This document shows, one piece after another, positions 1 to 8,299 of a stretch of 19,788 nt of DNA; the first letter of the stretch is position 1, and each line of letters opens with the position of its first letter. This DNA is from JBMNOU01 sp050943215 (GTDB lineage Bacteria; Bacillota; Clostridia; Christensenellales; SZUA-584), in the NCBI GenBank assembly GCA_050943215.1, contig JBMNOU010000037.1:1-19788 (forward strand), written 5' to 3'. Made by a program: the position numbers and the translations under genes. The notes beneath the pieces are model-generated. The model made no database searches. It saw only the letters and a program-made list of their open reading frames with translations, and was not told the origin of the DNA.

Positions 1-1
1 A

Positions 2-802
2 AAACGCAAGTTCGTTTGGCTTGAGTTGACCGGATGTTCCGGAAACATCATATCTTTGCTCGACGGAAATAATCCGGATTTCAAATACCTCGCATCCCAA
101 ATGGTTCAGTTCGTTTATGATAACAGCCTGATCGTCAAGCAAGGGCAAAAAGCGATGGAGCAGCTTTTCAGCGTCATTGGTTCTGACTTTATTCTTGCCG
201 TTGAAGGAGCTGTTGCCACCAAAGACAATGGGATTTATAACATCATAGGTAAATATCAAGGGCAGCCGGTAACGGCGTATGAAGCAATAAAAAGGCTTGG
301 TGAAAAAGCTTCCCATGTCATCGCCGTGGGAGCGTGCGCCTCCGACGGCGGCGTATCAGCGGCCAGACCCAATCCGGCCGAATGCGTCAGTGTGCAGTCA
401 GTTCTACGGCGAAAGGTCATTAAACTTACCGGATGCCCGTGCAATCCCGACTGGTTTCTGGGCACGCTCGCACATATTTTGCTGTTCGGCGAGCCGGAGC
501 TGGACGCAACGGGCCGTCCGACTTTGTTTTATGGCATCACTATCCACGACAGGTGCCCGAGGCGTTCATATTTTGATAAAGGTATTTTCGCGGAAAAGCT
601 GGGGGACTCAACTTGCATGTTTAAGCTCGGCTGCCGCGGGCCAGTCACGCGGACAGACTGCCCAATCAGAAGATGGAACGAACGCGTCAACTGGCCGATC
701 GGAGACAATACGCCGTGTATCGGCTGCGCTCAGTTTGGATTTCCAGATAAAATGGAGCCATTTATCAGCTTTAATACAACAAGGGGAGAGGGGAATCCAT
801 GA
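2..802 (+). CDS. hyaA: [NiFe]-hydrogenase small subunit, 5' partial
   Basis: This is the electron-transfer subunit of a group-1-type [NiFe] hydrogenase. Its three iron-sulfur clusters carry electrons from the Ni-Fe site of the large subunit. The frame is open from base 2, before the window edge, so the true start and any Tat signal are not visible; 266 residues are seen. In that numbering, proximal-cluster ligands C112 and C145 are present. The N-terminal motif, usually CxGC, reads C12-S-G-N15, so one ligand position is Asn, and an extra Cys follows C145 (GCPCNP). Distal-cluster ligands are H182, C185, C205 and C211. Medial-cluster ligands are C220, C239 and C242, with the Pro typical of a 3Fe-4S site. 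The stop overlaps the large-subunit start as ATGA, which implies translational coupling. Subunit identity is secure; the subgroup is not. Confidence 0.93.
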   Translation, partial: KRKFVWLELTGCSGNIISLLDGNNPDFKYLASQMVQFVYDNSLIVKQGQKAMEQLFSVIGSDFILAVEGAVATKDNGIYNIIGKYQGQPVTAYEAIKRLGEKASHVIAVGACASDGGVSAARPNPAECVSVQSVLRRKVIKLTGCPCNPDWFLGTLAHILLFGEPELDATGRPTLFYGITIHDRCPRRSYFDKGIFAEKLGDSTCMFKLGCRGPVTRTDCPIRRWNERVNWPIGDNTPCIGCAQFGFPDKMEPFISFNTTRGEGNP

Positions 803-2175
803 AAAAGGTTGTAATAAATCCGGTCACGCGCATCAGCGGGTTCATGGAGATCGAAACATATATAGAAAACAAGGTTGTGGTGGATGTCAAAACAGAAGGC
901 CTGCTATTCCGCGGCTTTGAATTGATGCTCAAAGGCAGGCCGCCCATGGATGCAGTGTATTTTACAGAAAGAATATGCGGCATATGCTCGACGGCGCATT
1001 CGGTGGCGTCCTCCCTTGCTTTGGAACAGGCTTTTGGTATCATTCCTTCCGAGCAGGGACATTACCTGCGGGATATTATACACGGCTGCGAGTTTCTGCA
1101 AAACCATATTCGACATTTTTACCAATACACCGTTCCTGACTTTATTCGTCTTCCCGGCTATTCGCCGCTGTTTGAGCCAAACGGCAGGGACTTTAGGCTC
1201 CCCAAAGAAAAAAATGATCTGGTCGCGCAGCACTATTTTGATTCACTTGCGCTCAGCCGGAACGCGCATAAGATGCTCGCTATACTGGGCGGGAAGGTGC
1301 CGCACAATCACGGCGTTTTCATCGGCGGCGTTACGGCGCAGGCAACTGTCGATAAAATAATGGCCATAAAATCTATACTGTATGATATCAGCGGATTCAT
1401 CGACGCCTGCATGATTCCGGATGCGTACATGATAGCACAGTACTACAGCGATTACTATCAAATCGGCGGAGGTTACGGATACCTGCTTTCCTTCGGTTGC
1501 TTCAATGGCTATCAGCAGTTGGGCACGCTGTATGTCGATCCGCTTGTCTATATCAACGGGAAGATTACCCCCTTTCATCCTGAAGGCATTACGGAGAACA
1601 CACAATACTCCTATTACGCGGATACGCCGGGGACTTACCGCCCCTTTGATACTGTGCCGCCCGATGAACCGGAAAAGAGTACAGCATACTCCTGGATAAA
1701 AGCGCCGAGATACTATGGTTACCCTTGTGAGGTGGGGCCTCTGGCCCGGCTATGGCTGACGGGTGAGTACCGGCACGGTATTTCCACGATGGACAGAACG
1801 ATTGCAAGGGTGCTCGAGGCGAAGAAAATCGCGGGGATTATTGGAACACTTTTAAATCATTTGATACCCGGTGTTTCCACGCAGGCGCAGTATGAAGTGC
1901 CGCAAAAAGCCATGGGTGCAGGCCTAGTCGACACCACACGCGGCGCTCTCGGGCACTGGCTTGAAATAGATAATCAGGTCATATCGCTGTACCAGATCAT
2001 CACGCCATCGGCTTGGAACCTCTCAACCCAGACGGCAAACATTAAAGGAACAGGCGAAAAGGCGCTGATGGGAACCTATATCGAAGATGAAGAGAACCCG
2101 GTTGAGCTGGGAAGGATCATCCGGTCTTTTGATCCGTGCGTGTCCTGTGCAACGCATGTATATATGCCTGGTTAA
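799..2175 (+). CDS. hyaB: [NiFe]-hydrogenase large subunit, C-terminal tail cut short
   Basis: This is the catalytic subunit that holds the Ni-Fe(CN)2CO centre. The 458-residue product has both nickel-binding motifs: RxCGxCxxxH with C60, C63 and H67, and the C-terminal DPCxxCxxH with C447, C450 and H453. The start at 799 follows a GGGGAGAGGGG Shine-Dalgarno stretch and overlaps hyaA by four bases. Group-1 large subunits normally carry about 15 residues after the final His, which the maturation protease removes. Here a TAA leaves only VYMPG. Reading past it, the same frame encodes EVKTFKVVP and ends in TGA, which overlaps the hyaD start as ATGA. I infer that the ancestral gene ended at 2205 and that the TAA is a later nonsense change or a sequence error. 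The protein is also shorter than the roughly 550 residues common in group 1. Confidence 0.93.
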   Translation: MKKVVINPVTRISGFMEIETYIENKVVVDVKTEGLLFRGFELMLKGRPPMDAVYFTERICGICSTAHSVASSLALEQAFGIIPSEQGHYLRDIIHGCEFLQNHIRHFYQYTVPDFIRLPGYSPLFEPNGRDFRLPKEKNDLVAQHYFDSLALSRNAHKMLAILGGKVPHNHGVFIGGVTAQATVDKIMAIKSILYDISGFIDACMIPDAYMIAQYYSDYYQIGGGYGYLLSFGCFNGYQQLGTLYVDPLVYINGKITPFHPEGITENTQYSYYADTPGTYRPFDTVPPDEPEKSTAYSWIKAPRYYGYPCEVGPLARLWLTGEYRHGISTMDRTIARVLEAKKIAGIIGTLLNHLIPGVSTQAQYEVPQKAMGAGLVDTTRGALGHWLEIDNQVISLYQIITPSAWNLSTQTANIKGTGEKALMGTYIEDEENPVELGRIIRSFDPCVSCATHVYMPG

Positions 2176-2205
2176 GAGGTAAAAACGTTCAAGGTGGTTC
2201 CATGA
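2176..2205 (+). other. Read-on frame encoding the lost maturation tail of hyaB
   Basis: Directly after the TAA at 2173-2175, the hyaB frame continues for nine sense codons (EVKTFKVVP) to a TGA at 2203-2205. Joined to the residues before the stop, this gives HVYMPG-x-EVKTFKVVP. That resembles ordinary cleaved tails of group-1 large subunits, such as those ending NEVVSVKVL. The TGA forms an ATGA overlap with hyaD, the same junction type as hyaA-hyaB and hypA-hypF, so it looks like the original operon geometry. A single change from AAA (Lys) would give the observed TAA. Confidence 0.7.
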
Positions 2206-2660
2206 AAAGCATAGCTGTCATTGCCATCGGCAGTCGGATTATGAAAGATGATGGTATCGGCGTGTGGGTGGCTGAGGCTATTGAAAGCACTCTGAACAAA
2301 AAAAACATAGATGTAATAATTGCGGAAACTGACTTCGAATTTGGTATTTATGCCGCCAAAGTTTATGACTATATGTTTGTGCTGGACGCAATGGTAACCG
2401 GCAATATGTCCGGTAAAATCACGGTATTTGCGCTTTCCGATGCCAAGGTTCAAAAAAGATACGCATCTCAGCACGACATGAGTTTGATTGATATGCTGGT
2501 TCGTGATGTTAACCCGCCGGGGAGTCTGATAGGTATCGAAGCAGATGAGGTGGATTTTGGATTCGGATTGAGTCATACGCTGCAGGAAAAATTTGAAAAG
2601 ATTTGCGGCGATGTACTGGCAGAGATTTTAAAGATCAAGGAGGGTTTAACTGATGCATGA
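2202..2660 (+). CDS. hyaD: Hydrogenase maturation endopeptidase
   Basis: This is a HyaD/HybD/HupD-family nickel-dependent protease, 152 residues, which clips the C-terminal tail of the large subunit after nickel insertion. The N-terminal fold motif reads GSRIMKDDGIG, corresponding to the family GNxLxxDDGxG. The nickel-sensing residues of the family (Glu16, Asp62, His93 in E. coli HybD) are matched here by D16 or D17, D62 (VLDAM) and H91 (QHDM). The ATG at 2202 is chosen because AAGGTGG lies just upstream; a start at 2136 would overlap hyaB needlessly. It overlaps the next gene by eight bases. Its retention is notable, because its substrate now appears to have only a five-residue tail. Confidence 0.9.
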   Translation: MKSIAVIAIGSRIMKDDGIGVWVAEAIESTLNKKNIDVIIAETDFEFGIYAAKVYDYMFVLDAMVTGNMSGKITVFALSDAKVQKRYASQHDMSLIDMLVRDVNPPGSLIGIEADEVDFGFGLSHTLQEKFEKICGDVLAEILKIKEGLTDA

Positions 2661-2910
2661 CAGCTTGTTATTTGAAAAGACGTATCAGACGGTGCGTGAA
2701 CAGTGCGAGAGCCATTCCATAAAAAAAGTAAATGAAATCAAGATGGCTGTGAGTATGGATAGCCACATAGACGGCCCGCATATGCTGAGTCACTTCATAG
2801 AGCGCGATAATACCCTGTTCGGCGAATGGACAAACGTCATTGTTAAAAAGCGCGATATAGAAAAACTGATCGCAGTCGTTGAAAGTATCGGCGGAGAAAA
2901 GGATGAATGA
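2653..2910 (+). CDS. Short HypA-like protein lacking the zinc domain
   Basis: This 85-residue protein sits at a usual hypA position in hydrogenase operons. It begins Met-His-Asp; HypA proteins begin Met-His-Glu, and that N-terminus binds nickel. The following helix-strand pattern (KKVNEIKMAVSMDSHIDGPH, then a helix and WTNVIVKK) matches the HypA nickel domain. HypA is normally about 113 residues with a CxxC...CxxC zinc loop. Here the only cysteine is C18, so the zinc domain is absent and the protein ends in a short charged helix. It overlaps hyaD by eight bases and hypF by four (ATGA), so it is well integrated in the operon and not an obvious truncation scar. Assignment as a HypA relative is inferred from position and N-terminal similarity. 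hypB, the usual partner, is missing from the window. Confidence 0.65.
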   Translation: MHDSLLFEKTYQTVREQCESHSIKKVNEIKMAVSMDSHIDGPHMLSHFIERDNTLFGEWTNVIVKKRDIEKLIAVVESIGGEKDE

Positions 2911-5224
2911 CTAAGATACGGCGCTATATCGAAATTACAGGCATTATTCAGGGGGTTGGCTTTCGGCCCTTTATTTATCGTACCGCCATGAAACACATGC
3001 TAAACGGTTATGTCAAAAACGACGGGGCTATGGTTATCATTGATATTGAGGGCAATAAAGATCGTATAGACGCGTTTATTAAGGATGTACGCCGGAATGC
3101 ACCGGATATTGCGTTGATAGAAAGCATTCATACCCGGCAGATGCCTTTAGCGGGATACAAGGTTTTTTGCATTGAGAAAAGCGGACACAGTATAAAAACA
3201 AAAACCTTTATATCGCCGGATATCGCCATTTGCGAGGGGTGTATTCAGGAGCTTGCCGACAATAACGCACGAAAATATCAATATCCATTCACCAATTGCA
3301 CAGCATGCGGACCGAGATATTCAATTCTTAAAGCATTGCCCTACGACCGTGAGAATATGACGATGTCCGTTTTTGATATATGTGAAAGCTGCGGCAGCGA
3401 ATATTCGCAGGAAAAAGATAGAAGGTTTCACGCGCAAACGAACTGCTGCCCGTACTGCGGTCCTGTCGTGACGCTTCTTAATACAAATCATGAGGATATC
3501 GGCGGTAACAAACCAATCATTAAAGCGGTTAGCCTATTGATGAAAGGAAATATCATTGCCATTAAAGGAATCGGCGGATACCACCTCTGCTGCGACGCAC
3601 AAAACATCGAAGCAGTCCGCCTTTTACGCAGAAGGAAAAACAGGCCGGACAGGCCGCTCGCTGTGATGGCAAGGGATATCCCTGCCGTGAATAAAGTGTG
3701 TGAAGTATCTGCGGCGGAAGAAGCAATATTAACTGGTACGAGACGGCCCATCATCCTGCTGAAAAAGAGAACCATAGCCCCATTACCTGATGAAATCGCT
3801 CCGGCACAAAAGACGCTCGGAATCATGCTTCCGTATACGCCGCTGCATTATCTGCTCTTTCAGGATGGATTTGAATACCTAGTGATGACCAGCGGCAACG
3901 TGAGCGGCATGCCGATATGTTACCGGGACCGCGACGCTTTTTGCGAGCTGCGAGGGATCGCGGACTATTTTCTCATTCACAACCGGAATATACATGTTCC
4001 GGTGGACGATTCCGTTGTCAGGATTGTGAACGGAAAAGAAATGATCAGCCGGTGCGGGCGCGGATATGCTCCTGCCACATTCCCCCTGAAAACCAATCAA
4101 AGCATTATTGCACTTGGAGCTGAACAAAAATCGTCGGTCACGTTGGTGCAAAACGGATACGGCACATTGAGCCAGTACCTGGGCGAGCTGAAGACATACG
4201 AAGCACTGTCGGAGTATGAACACGTAATCGGTCATTTGAAGGCCTTGCTGAATATCAGCCAAACCGCTGTTGTACATGATCTCAATTCCGATTACCTTTC
4301 TTTTCAGTACGCGCAGCGGCAGACGGAAAATCAAATCGCTGTCCAGCATCATCACGCGCATATGGCGTCCTGTATCGCTGAGCATGGCTTAGATCATGAC
4401 GTGATCGGTGTCATATATGACGGCACAGGGCTGGGTACGGACGGAGCAGTTTGGGGCGGAGAGTTCTTTGTCGGCAATACAAAGGAGTATACGAGAGCGG
4501 CGCATTGGAAATATGTAACGCTGCAGGGCGGAGACCTCATAGTGAAGCATCCGTGGCGGTGCGCCGTCTGTTATCTCAATTCGGCAAATTTAAACACATA
4601 CGAGGTTCTCAACAACATAGATGAAAACAAGATAACAGTCGTGAACAACGCTCTCAAAGAGGGAATTATGTGCTGCCAATCGTCAAGCATGGGGAGGCTT
4701 TTCGACGCGGTCGCCGCAATAGTAGGCTTAAGGGATGAAATCACATATAATGCTCAGGCAGCTATCGAACTGGAGGCTGTTGCTGAACCGATGGTGACGG
4801 GTTGCTACGGTTATTACATAGAGGCTAATACGGAACAACTCGTTATTGGCTATGGCGGTATCATCCGGGGGATTGTAGAAGACGTAAGCTTTGGTTTTGA
4901 ACCAGGCCGGCTATCCGCAAAGTTCCACAACACAGTGATTGCCGCAACAGCTGGTGCGTATGCAGGATAAGGGATAGAACCGGTATCAATGACGCCGTAT
5001 TGAGCGGCGGCGCGTTTGAGAACCAATATATCTTACTGGGGTTAATACGTGAACTCTCCGCGAAAGGATTTAGGGTATACCATAACCAGCGCGTACCCAT
5101 CAACGACGGCGGAGTGGCATTGGGCCAGGCGGCGGTTGCCGCAGCAATTTTGGAGGATAAGTCAGATGTGTCTTGCGGTTCCTGCGAGAGTCATGACAAT
5201 CGACAATCAGCATGCACAGGTTGA
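2907..5224 (+). pseudogene. hypF: HypF carbamoyltransferase, broken by a one-base loss near 4965
   Basis: HypF makes the thiocarbamate on HypE that becomes the cyanide ligands of the Ni-Fe site. Domains seen in order are an acylphosphatase domain (GVGFRPF at residues 16-22), zinc-finger pairs (C109/C112, C131/C134, C159/C162, C181/C184), a YrdC-like domain and a Kae1/carbamoyltransferase domain with HHHAHM near residue 480. The first frame stops at TAA 4968-4970 after 687 residues (FHNTVIAATAGAYAG). The typical continuation RIRDRTGINDAVLSGGAF is encoded immediately downstream in the -1 frame, from about 4964 to 5224. Restoring one base (for example GCAAGG for GCAGG) rejoins the halves to about 770 residues, a normal HypF length. 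The C-terminal frame overlaps hypC by 59 bases, which is unusual. No slippery heptamer precedes the shift, so programmed frameshifting seems unlikely. It is either a real mutation or a sequencing error. Confidence 0.85.
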
Positions 5225-5375
5225 TACGATGGGTTTTTGTCATCGTGTCAACATTCAGTTGATAGAAGATGTTATGCCGGGCGATTATGTGCTCGTCCAT
5301 GCCGGATTTGCCATACAAAAGATCGATACGGAGCATTATAACGAACTGGAGAACATCGTAAAGATATGGGAGTAA
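5166..5375 (+). CDS. hypC: HypC/HybG-family hydrogenase assembly chaperone
   Basis: This 69-residue chaperone works with HypD to assemble the Fe(CN)2CO unit and deliver it to the large subunit. The diagnostic N-terminus is Met-Cys-Leu-Ala-Val-Pro; Cys2 is the iron and large-subunit contact once Met is removed. The family signature GDYVLVHAGFAI is present. The ATG at 5166 is fixed by this motif and by GGAGG nine bases upstream. It lies inside the 3' end of the displaced hypF frame and overlaps the original hypD start by ten bases. Confidence 0.93.
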   Translation: MCLAVPARVMTIDNQHAQVDTMGFCHRVNIQLIEDVMPGDYVLVHAGFAIQKIDTEHYNELENIVKIWE

Positions 5376-6464
5376 AGACAGCTGATGCAGCGCAAAAACT
5401 GATTTGAACGGATAAACCTGTTTGAAGGTCATGCGCGCATCATGGAGATCTGCGGGACCCACACGCATCAAATCGTTCATTACGGTATCCGGTCGCTGCT
5501 TCCCGAAGGGATACGGCTTGCTTCCGGTCCCGGTTGTCCGGTTTGCGTCACGGAGGCAGGCTACATTGATGCGGCAATTGCAATGCTCGATGACACCAAA
5601 GTCACGCTCGTGACATTTGGCGACCTAATGAGAATTCCCGGAAGCAGTTCAAGTCTTCAGGAACAAAAAGCCTTGGGCAGAGATATCGTTGTGGTTTACT
5701 CGCCTGAGGATGTTTTTCGTATAGCGGCAAATAATCCTGATAATCAGATTGTATTTTTGGCAGTTGGGTTTGAAACAACCGCTCCGCTGTTTGCCGCACT
5801 GGTAAAGCAGGCAGATATGATGCGCGTTAGAAATCTGTATTTTTTGACAGCGCTAAAACGAATGGAGCCCGTATTGCACCATATGTTTGGGACGCTTGGA
5901 CTTAAGATTGACGGACTTATTTGTCCTGGCCATGTCGCCGTAATAACCGGTACAACGCCTTTTCAGACAATCAGCGATGCTTATAGCGTTCCTGCGACGG
6001 TTTGCGGCTTTGAAGCACCGGATATATTAGCAGGCATATACGAATTGATTGAACAAATAAGCGAAGAGAAAGCTGTTCGGGCTGTGAACCTCTATAAGAG
6101 GTGCGTCACGGATGAAGGGAACATTGCGGCGAAAAGCCTTATTCACGACGTGTTTACCCCTGCAGATGTGAACTGGCGCGGGATTGGTATGGTCTCAAAT
6201 TCAGCTTATGTGATGGGCGAGCGGTATAAACAATTTGACGCCTTAGAGCATTTCGGAATATCCGTACCTGATACCGACAGACATCACAAATGCCTGTGCG
6301 GCGACATACTGCTTGGGAAAGAGGAACCAGGCTGCTGTCCGGCCTTTGGAGGAACATGCACGCCTGAGCATCCTGTCGGCCCCTGCATGGTGTCATCAGA
6401 GGGCGCTTGTGCTGCATGGTATAAAGAGACGGGAGGAGACCGATGTCTGACAGAATTCAGTTAA
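5366..6464 (+). pseudogene. hypD: HypD Fe-S scaffold, frameshifted at codon 14
   Basis: HypD carries the 4Fe-4S cluster and redox cysteines on which, with HypC, the Fe(CN)2CO unit is built. The natural start appears to be ATG 5366, overlapping hypC. That frame reads MGVKTADAAQKLI and hits TGA at 5405-5407. Dropping one T from the TTT at 5403-5405 gives LIERINLFEGHARIMEICG, which runs into the long frame ending at 6464 and restores a family-length protein near 365 residues. That frame has the catalytic MEICGTHTH motif, GPGCPVC, GFETTAP and the C-terminal cluster cysteines (CLCGD, GCCPAFGGTC). As the sequence stands, translation could begin only at ATG 5442. This would yield about 340 residues that keep the cysteines but lose the N-terminal helix. 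It overlaps hypE by 22 bases. Confidence 0.85.
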
Positions 6465-7435
6465 GCCATGGCGACGGAGGGAAAAAGACAGCGGCACTCA
6501 TCAAGGAAGTATTCTATAAACACTTCGGAAATGAGCTGCTTCAACACAGCCGGGATGCGGCTGTGTTTCCTATGGAACAGGGAAGGCTGGCTTTTACTAC
6601 GGATAGTTTTGTGGTGCAGCCTCTTTTCTTTTCGGGTGGTGATGTTGGCAAGCTCGCGGTCTGCGGAACAGTCAACGATCTTGTCACTGCCGGAGCAAAA
6701 CCTTTGTATCTCAGCGCCGCATTCGTCATAGAGGAAGGTTTTGAAATTGAATGGCTTGAAAGAATAGCGCAGTCTATGGGCGATGTATGCAGGCAGGTTG
6801 GCGCAAAGATTGTGACGGGCGACACGAAGGTTGTGGAGAAAGGATGCGCAGATGGGTTGTACATCAACACAACGGGTATCGGGGTAGTCATAGAATCATA
6901 CGAGTCCCGAAGCTTGTCTGAGGGAGACGAAATCATTATTACTGGAACGATAGCTGAGCATGGAACAACAATTCTGGCGCAGCGTCATGGCTTTGGAAAC
7001 GAAGATTTAAAAAGCGACTGTAAACCCCTAAGTCATATCATAGATGTCCCTGGAGATACGATTCGATATGTAAAACATATGGCCGATCCAACGAGAGGAG
7101 GGTTAGCTACATTGCTTTGTGAAATGGCTGAACATGAAAGCGTTGGAATGATAATTGAAGAAGAAAAAATACCGATCGATCCCCGCGTTCTTGCGCTCCA
7201 TCAGCTACTGGGGACTGACCCGTTATTCTTTGCCAGCGAGGGCAGGCTGGTGTTGTTTGTGGAAAAAAGCTATGGGGCGCATATATGCCGTTTGATACAG
7301 GAGGCTGCTGAGAATGCCGCTGTTATTGGTACGGTTTGTACAGACCCAAGGAAGATCGTCCGTCTTAAAACCCCGATTGGTGGTCAGCGAATTATATCCG
7401 CACTTACGAACGAAATGATACCCCGAATATGTTGA
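6443..7435 (+). CDS. hypE: HypE carbamoyl dehydratase
   Basis: HypE is a PurM/ThiL-like ATP-dependent dehydratase. It converts the thiocarbamate that HypF places on its C-terminal Cys into a thiocyanate and passes CN to HypD. The 330-residue product has the usual HypE length. It contains the HGDGGK N-terminal motif, AVCGTVNDL, GDTKVVEKG, the MADPTRGGLAT motif and the diagnostic C-terminus Pro-Arg-Ile-Cys, whose terminal Cys is the carbamoyl acceptor. The ATG at 6443 follows GGAGGAG. It is the last gene of the operon and is undamaged. No clear terminator follows. Confidence 0.95.
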   Translation: MSDRIQLSHGDGGKKTAALIKEVFYKHFGNELLQHSRDAAVFPMEQGRLAFTTDSFVVQPLFFSGGDVGKLAVCGTVNDLVTAGAKPLYLSAAFVIEEGFEIEWLERIAQSMGDVCRQVGAKIVTGDTKVVEKGCADGLYINTTGIGVVIESYESRSLSEGDEIIITGTIAEHGTTILAQRHGFGNEDLKSDCKPLSHIIDVPGDTIRYVKHMADPTRGGLATLLCEMAEHESVGMIIEEEKIPIDPRVLALHQLLGTDPLFFASEGRLVLFVEKSYGAHICRLIQEAAENAAVIGTVCTDPRKIVRLKTPIGGQRIISALTNEMIPRIC

Positions 7436-7569
7436 TTAATCCTACATTATCCTTTAGGAATGGGAAACGTTTCAAAATTGTCTCTTATTTTTCGCTACTT
7501 CCCTAGTAGATACAAGAACAAGTGAAGCGTTATCCATATTAAATATTGGTTTGCCGGACTCGCTAAACT

Positions 7570-7596
7570 GGCCACGTATGAGCATAATGCGTGGCC
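7570..7596. repeat. Small hairpin upstream of the chimeric ORF
   Basis: GGCCACG at 7570-7576 and CGTGGCC at 7590-7596 form a perfect 7-bp inverted repeat around a 13-base loop. The loop itself contains TATGAGCATA, another short palindrome. No T-run follows, so it is not a convincing intrinsic terminator. It could be an operator or a fragment of a repeat. The rest of 7436-7630 shows nothing recognisable except a GATGAGGT ribosome-site candidate before 7631. Confidence 0.4.
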
Positions 7597-7630
7597 GCCA
7601 AATTTCAATTTATTGATGAGGTAACTGAAT

Positions 7631-8236
7631 ATGAACATTACACTAGGCATCCTGACGGATGCTTTTTTTATTGCCCTGCTCATATGGTGCGCGTACACGG
7701 ACATCCGCAAGGGTAAGAAACATTGCCCTGCGAGCAAGGCCATTCCAGAACAATTAATTGAAGAAGCTTTTGTTGAGTCATATGCTTTATTGTGCGATAA
7801 TAATGCTGGTATTCTGGATGAGTTTGTTCAAAGAGCGGAGTCGGTGCCCCGTACCAATGATAATAGAAATTGTATGGCCAAGGTGGAGAATGAAATTAAC
7901 CTTATTACGCAGAAACGTGACAAATTTGTGGGTATGCATTTGGATGGAATTATCGATAAAGCCACCTACGAGAAAAAATATGAAGAGCTGACATTAAGCT
8001 TGAGCACCCTGTTACAAGAGAGGGAACAAATCAGTCAATCAACCCGGGAAGAGATAGATTTTGAAAAAAGGATAGGACACCTTAGAAAGATATTAGAGCA
8101 TAACAAGGTATTAACCACATTTGACCGGTGTGTGTTTGAAAGTATCGTAGAAAAGGTTATCATTGGCAAGATTGACGAAAGTGGGAATGAAAATCTGTAT
8201 AAGCTGACCTTCGTATATAAAACTAGATTTATCTAA
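7631..8236 (+). pseudogene. Chimera: prepilin-peptidase N-terminus joined to serine-recombinase C-terminus
   Basis: The first ~28 residues (hydrophobic helix, then CAYTDIRK) resemble the start of an A24 prepilin peptidase, whose catalytic DxR motif follows a membrane helix. From GKKHCPASKAIPE onward, 170 residues match the C-terminal part of large serine recombinases. This part has the end of the zinc ribbon (HCPxSKAIPE), IEEAFVESYALLC, a long coiled coil (about residues 80-145) and the usual ending NLYKLTFVYKTRFI. The catalytic Ser domain and the DNA-binding recombinase domain are missing. The peptidase part is visibly GC-richer than the recombinase part, and the change falls near 7712-7722. 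I infer a deletion or illegitimate recombination between a chromosomal gene and an integrated element. The ORF is open and has a ribosome-site candidate, but a functional product is unlikely. Confidence 0.72.
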
Positions 8237-8254
8237 ATGTCAGACCCTCGCGAC

Positions 8255-8299
8255 AGAACAGATTGGATGTTTATTTAGGTGAGAGAGCAGGTTGGATGT
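8255..8299. repeat. Pair of imperfect 16-base direct repeats
   Basis: AGAACAGATTGGATGT (8255-8270) and AGAGCAGGTTGGATGT (8284-8299) match at 14 of 16 positions with start points 29 bases apart. They lie just after the recombinase remnant, where an element end or attachment site could be, but nothing ties them to the enzyme. The remaining gap to the perR promoter shows no gene. Confidence 0.35.

Noticed and set aside
297..920. 207-residue open frame across the hyaA-hyaB junction
   Set aside because: It lies wholly inside two certain hydrogenase genes in another frame and has no domain pattern.
904..1360. Opposite-strand and alternate-frame ORFs inside hyaB
   Set aside because: Shadows of the real gene, which has all large-subunit motifs.
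4955..4980. Programmed -1 frameshift in hypF
   Set aside because: There is no slippery X-XXY-YYZ heptamer or downstream hairpin at the shift, and HypF is not known to need one.
5395..5410. prfB-like programmed +1 shift at ATT-TGA in hypD
   Set aside because: The slip codon is not CTT and no Shine-Dalgarno-like sequence lies directly upstream. A plain one-base insertion is simpler.
7758..7991. 77-residue ORF inside the recombinase remnant
   Set aside because: It is an alternate frame; the 7631-8236 frame carries the recognisable recombinase sequence.
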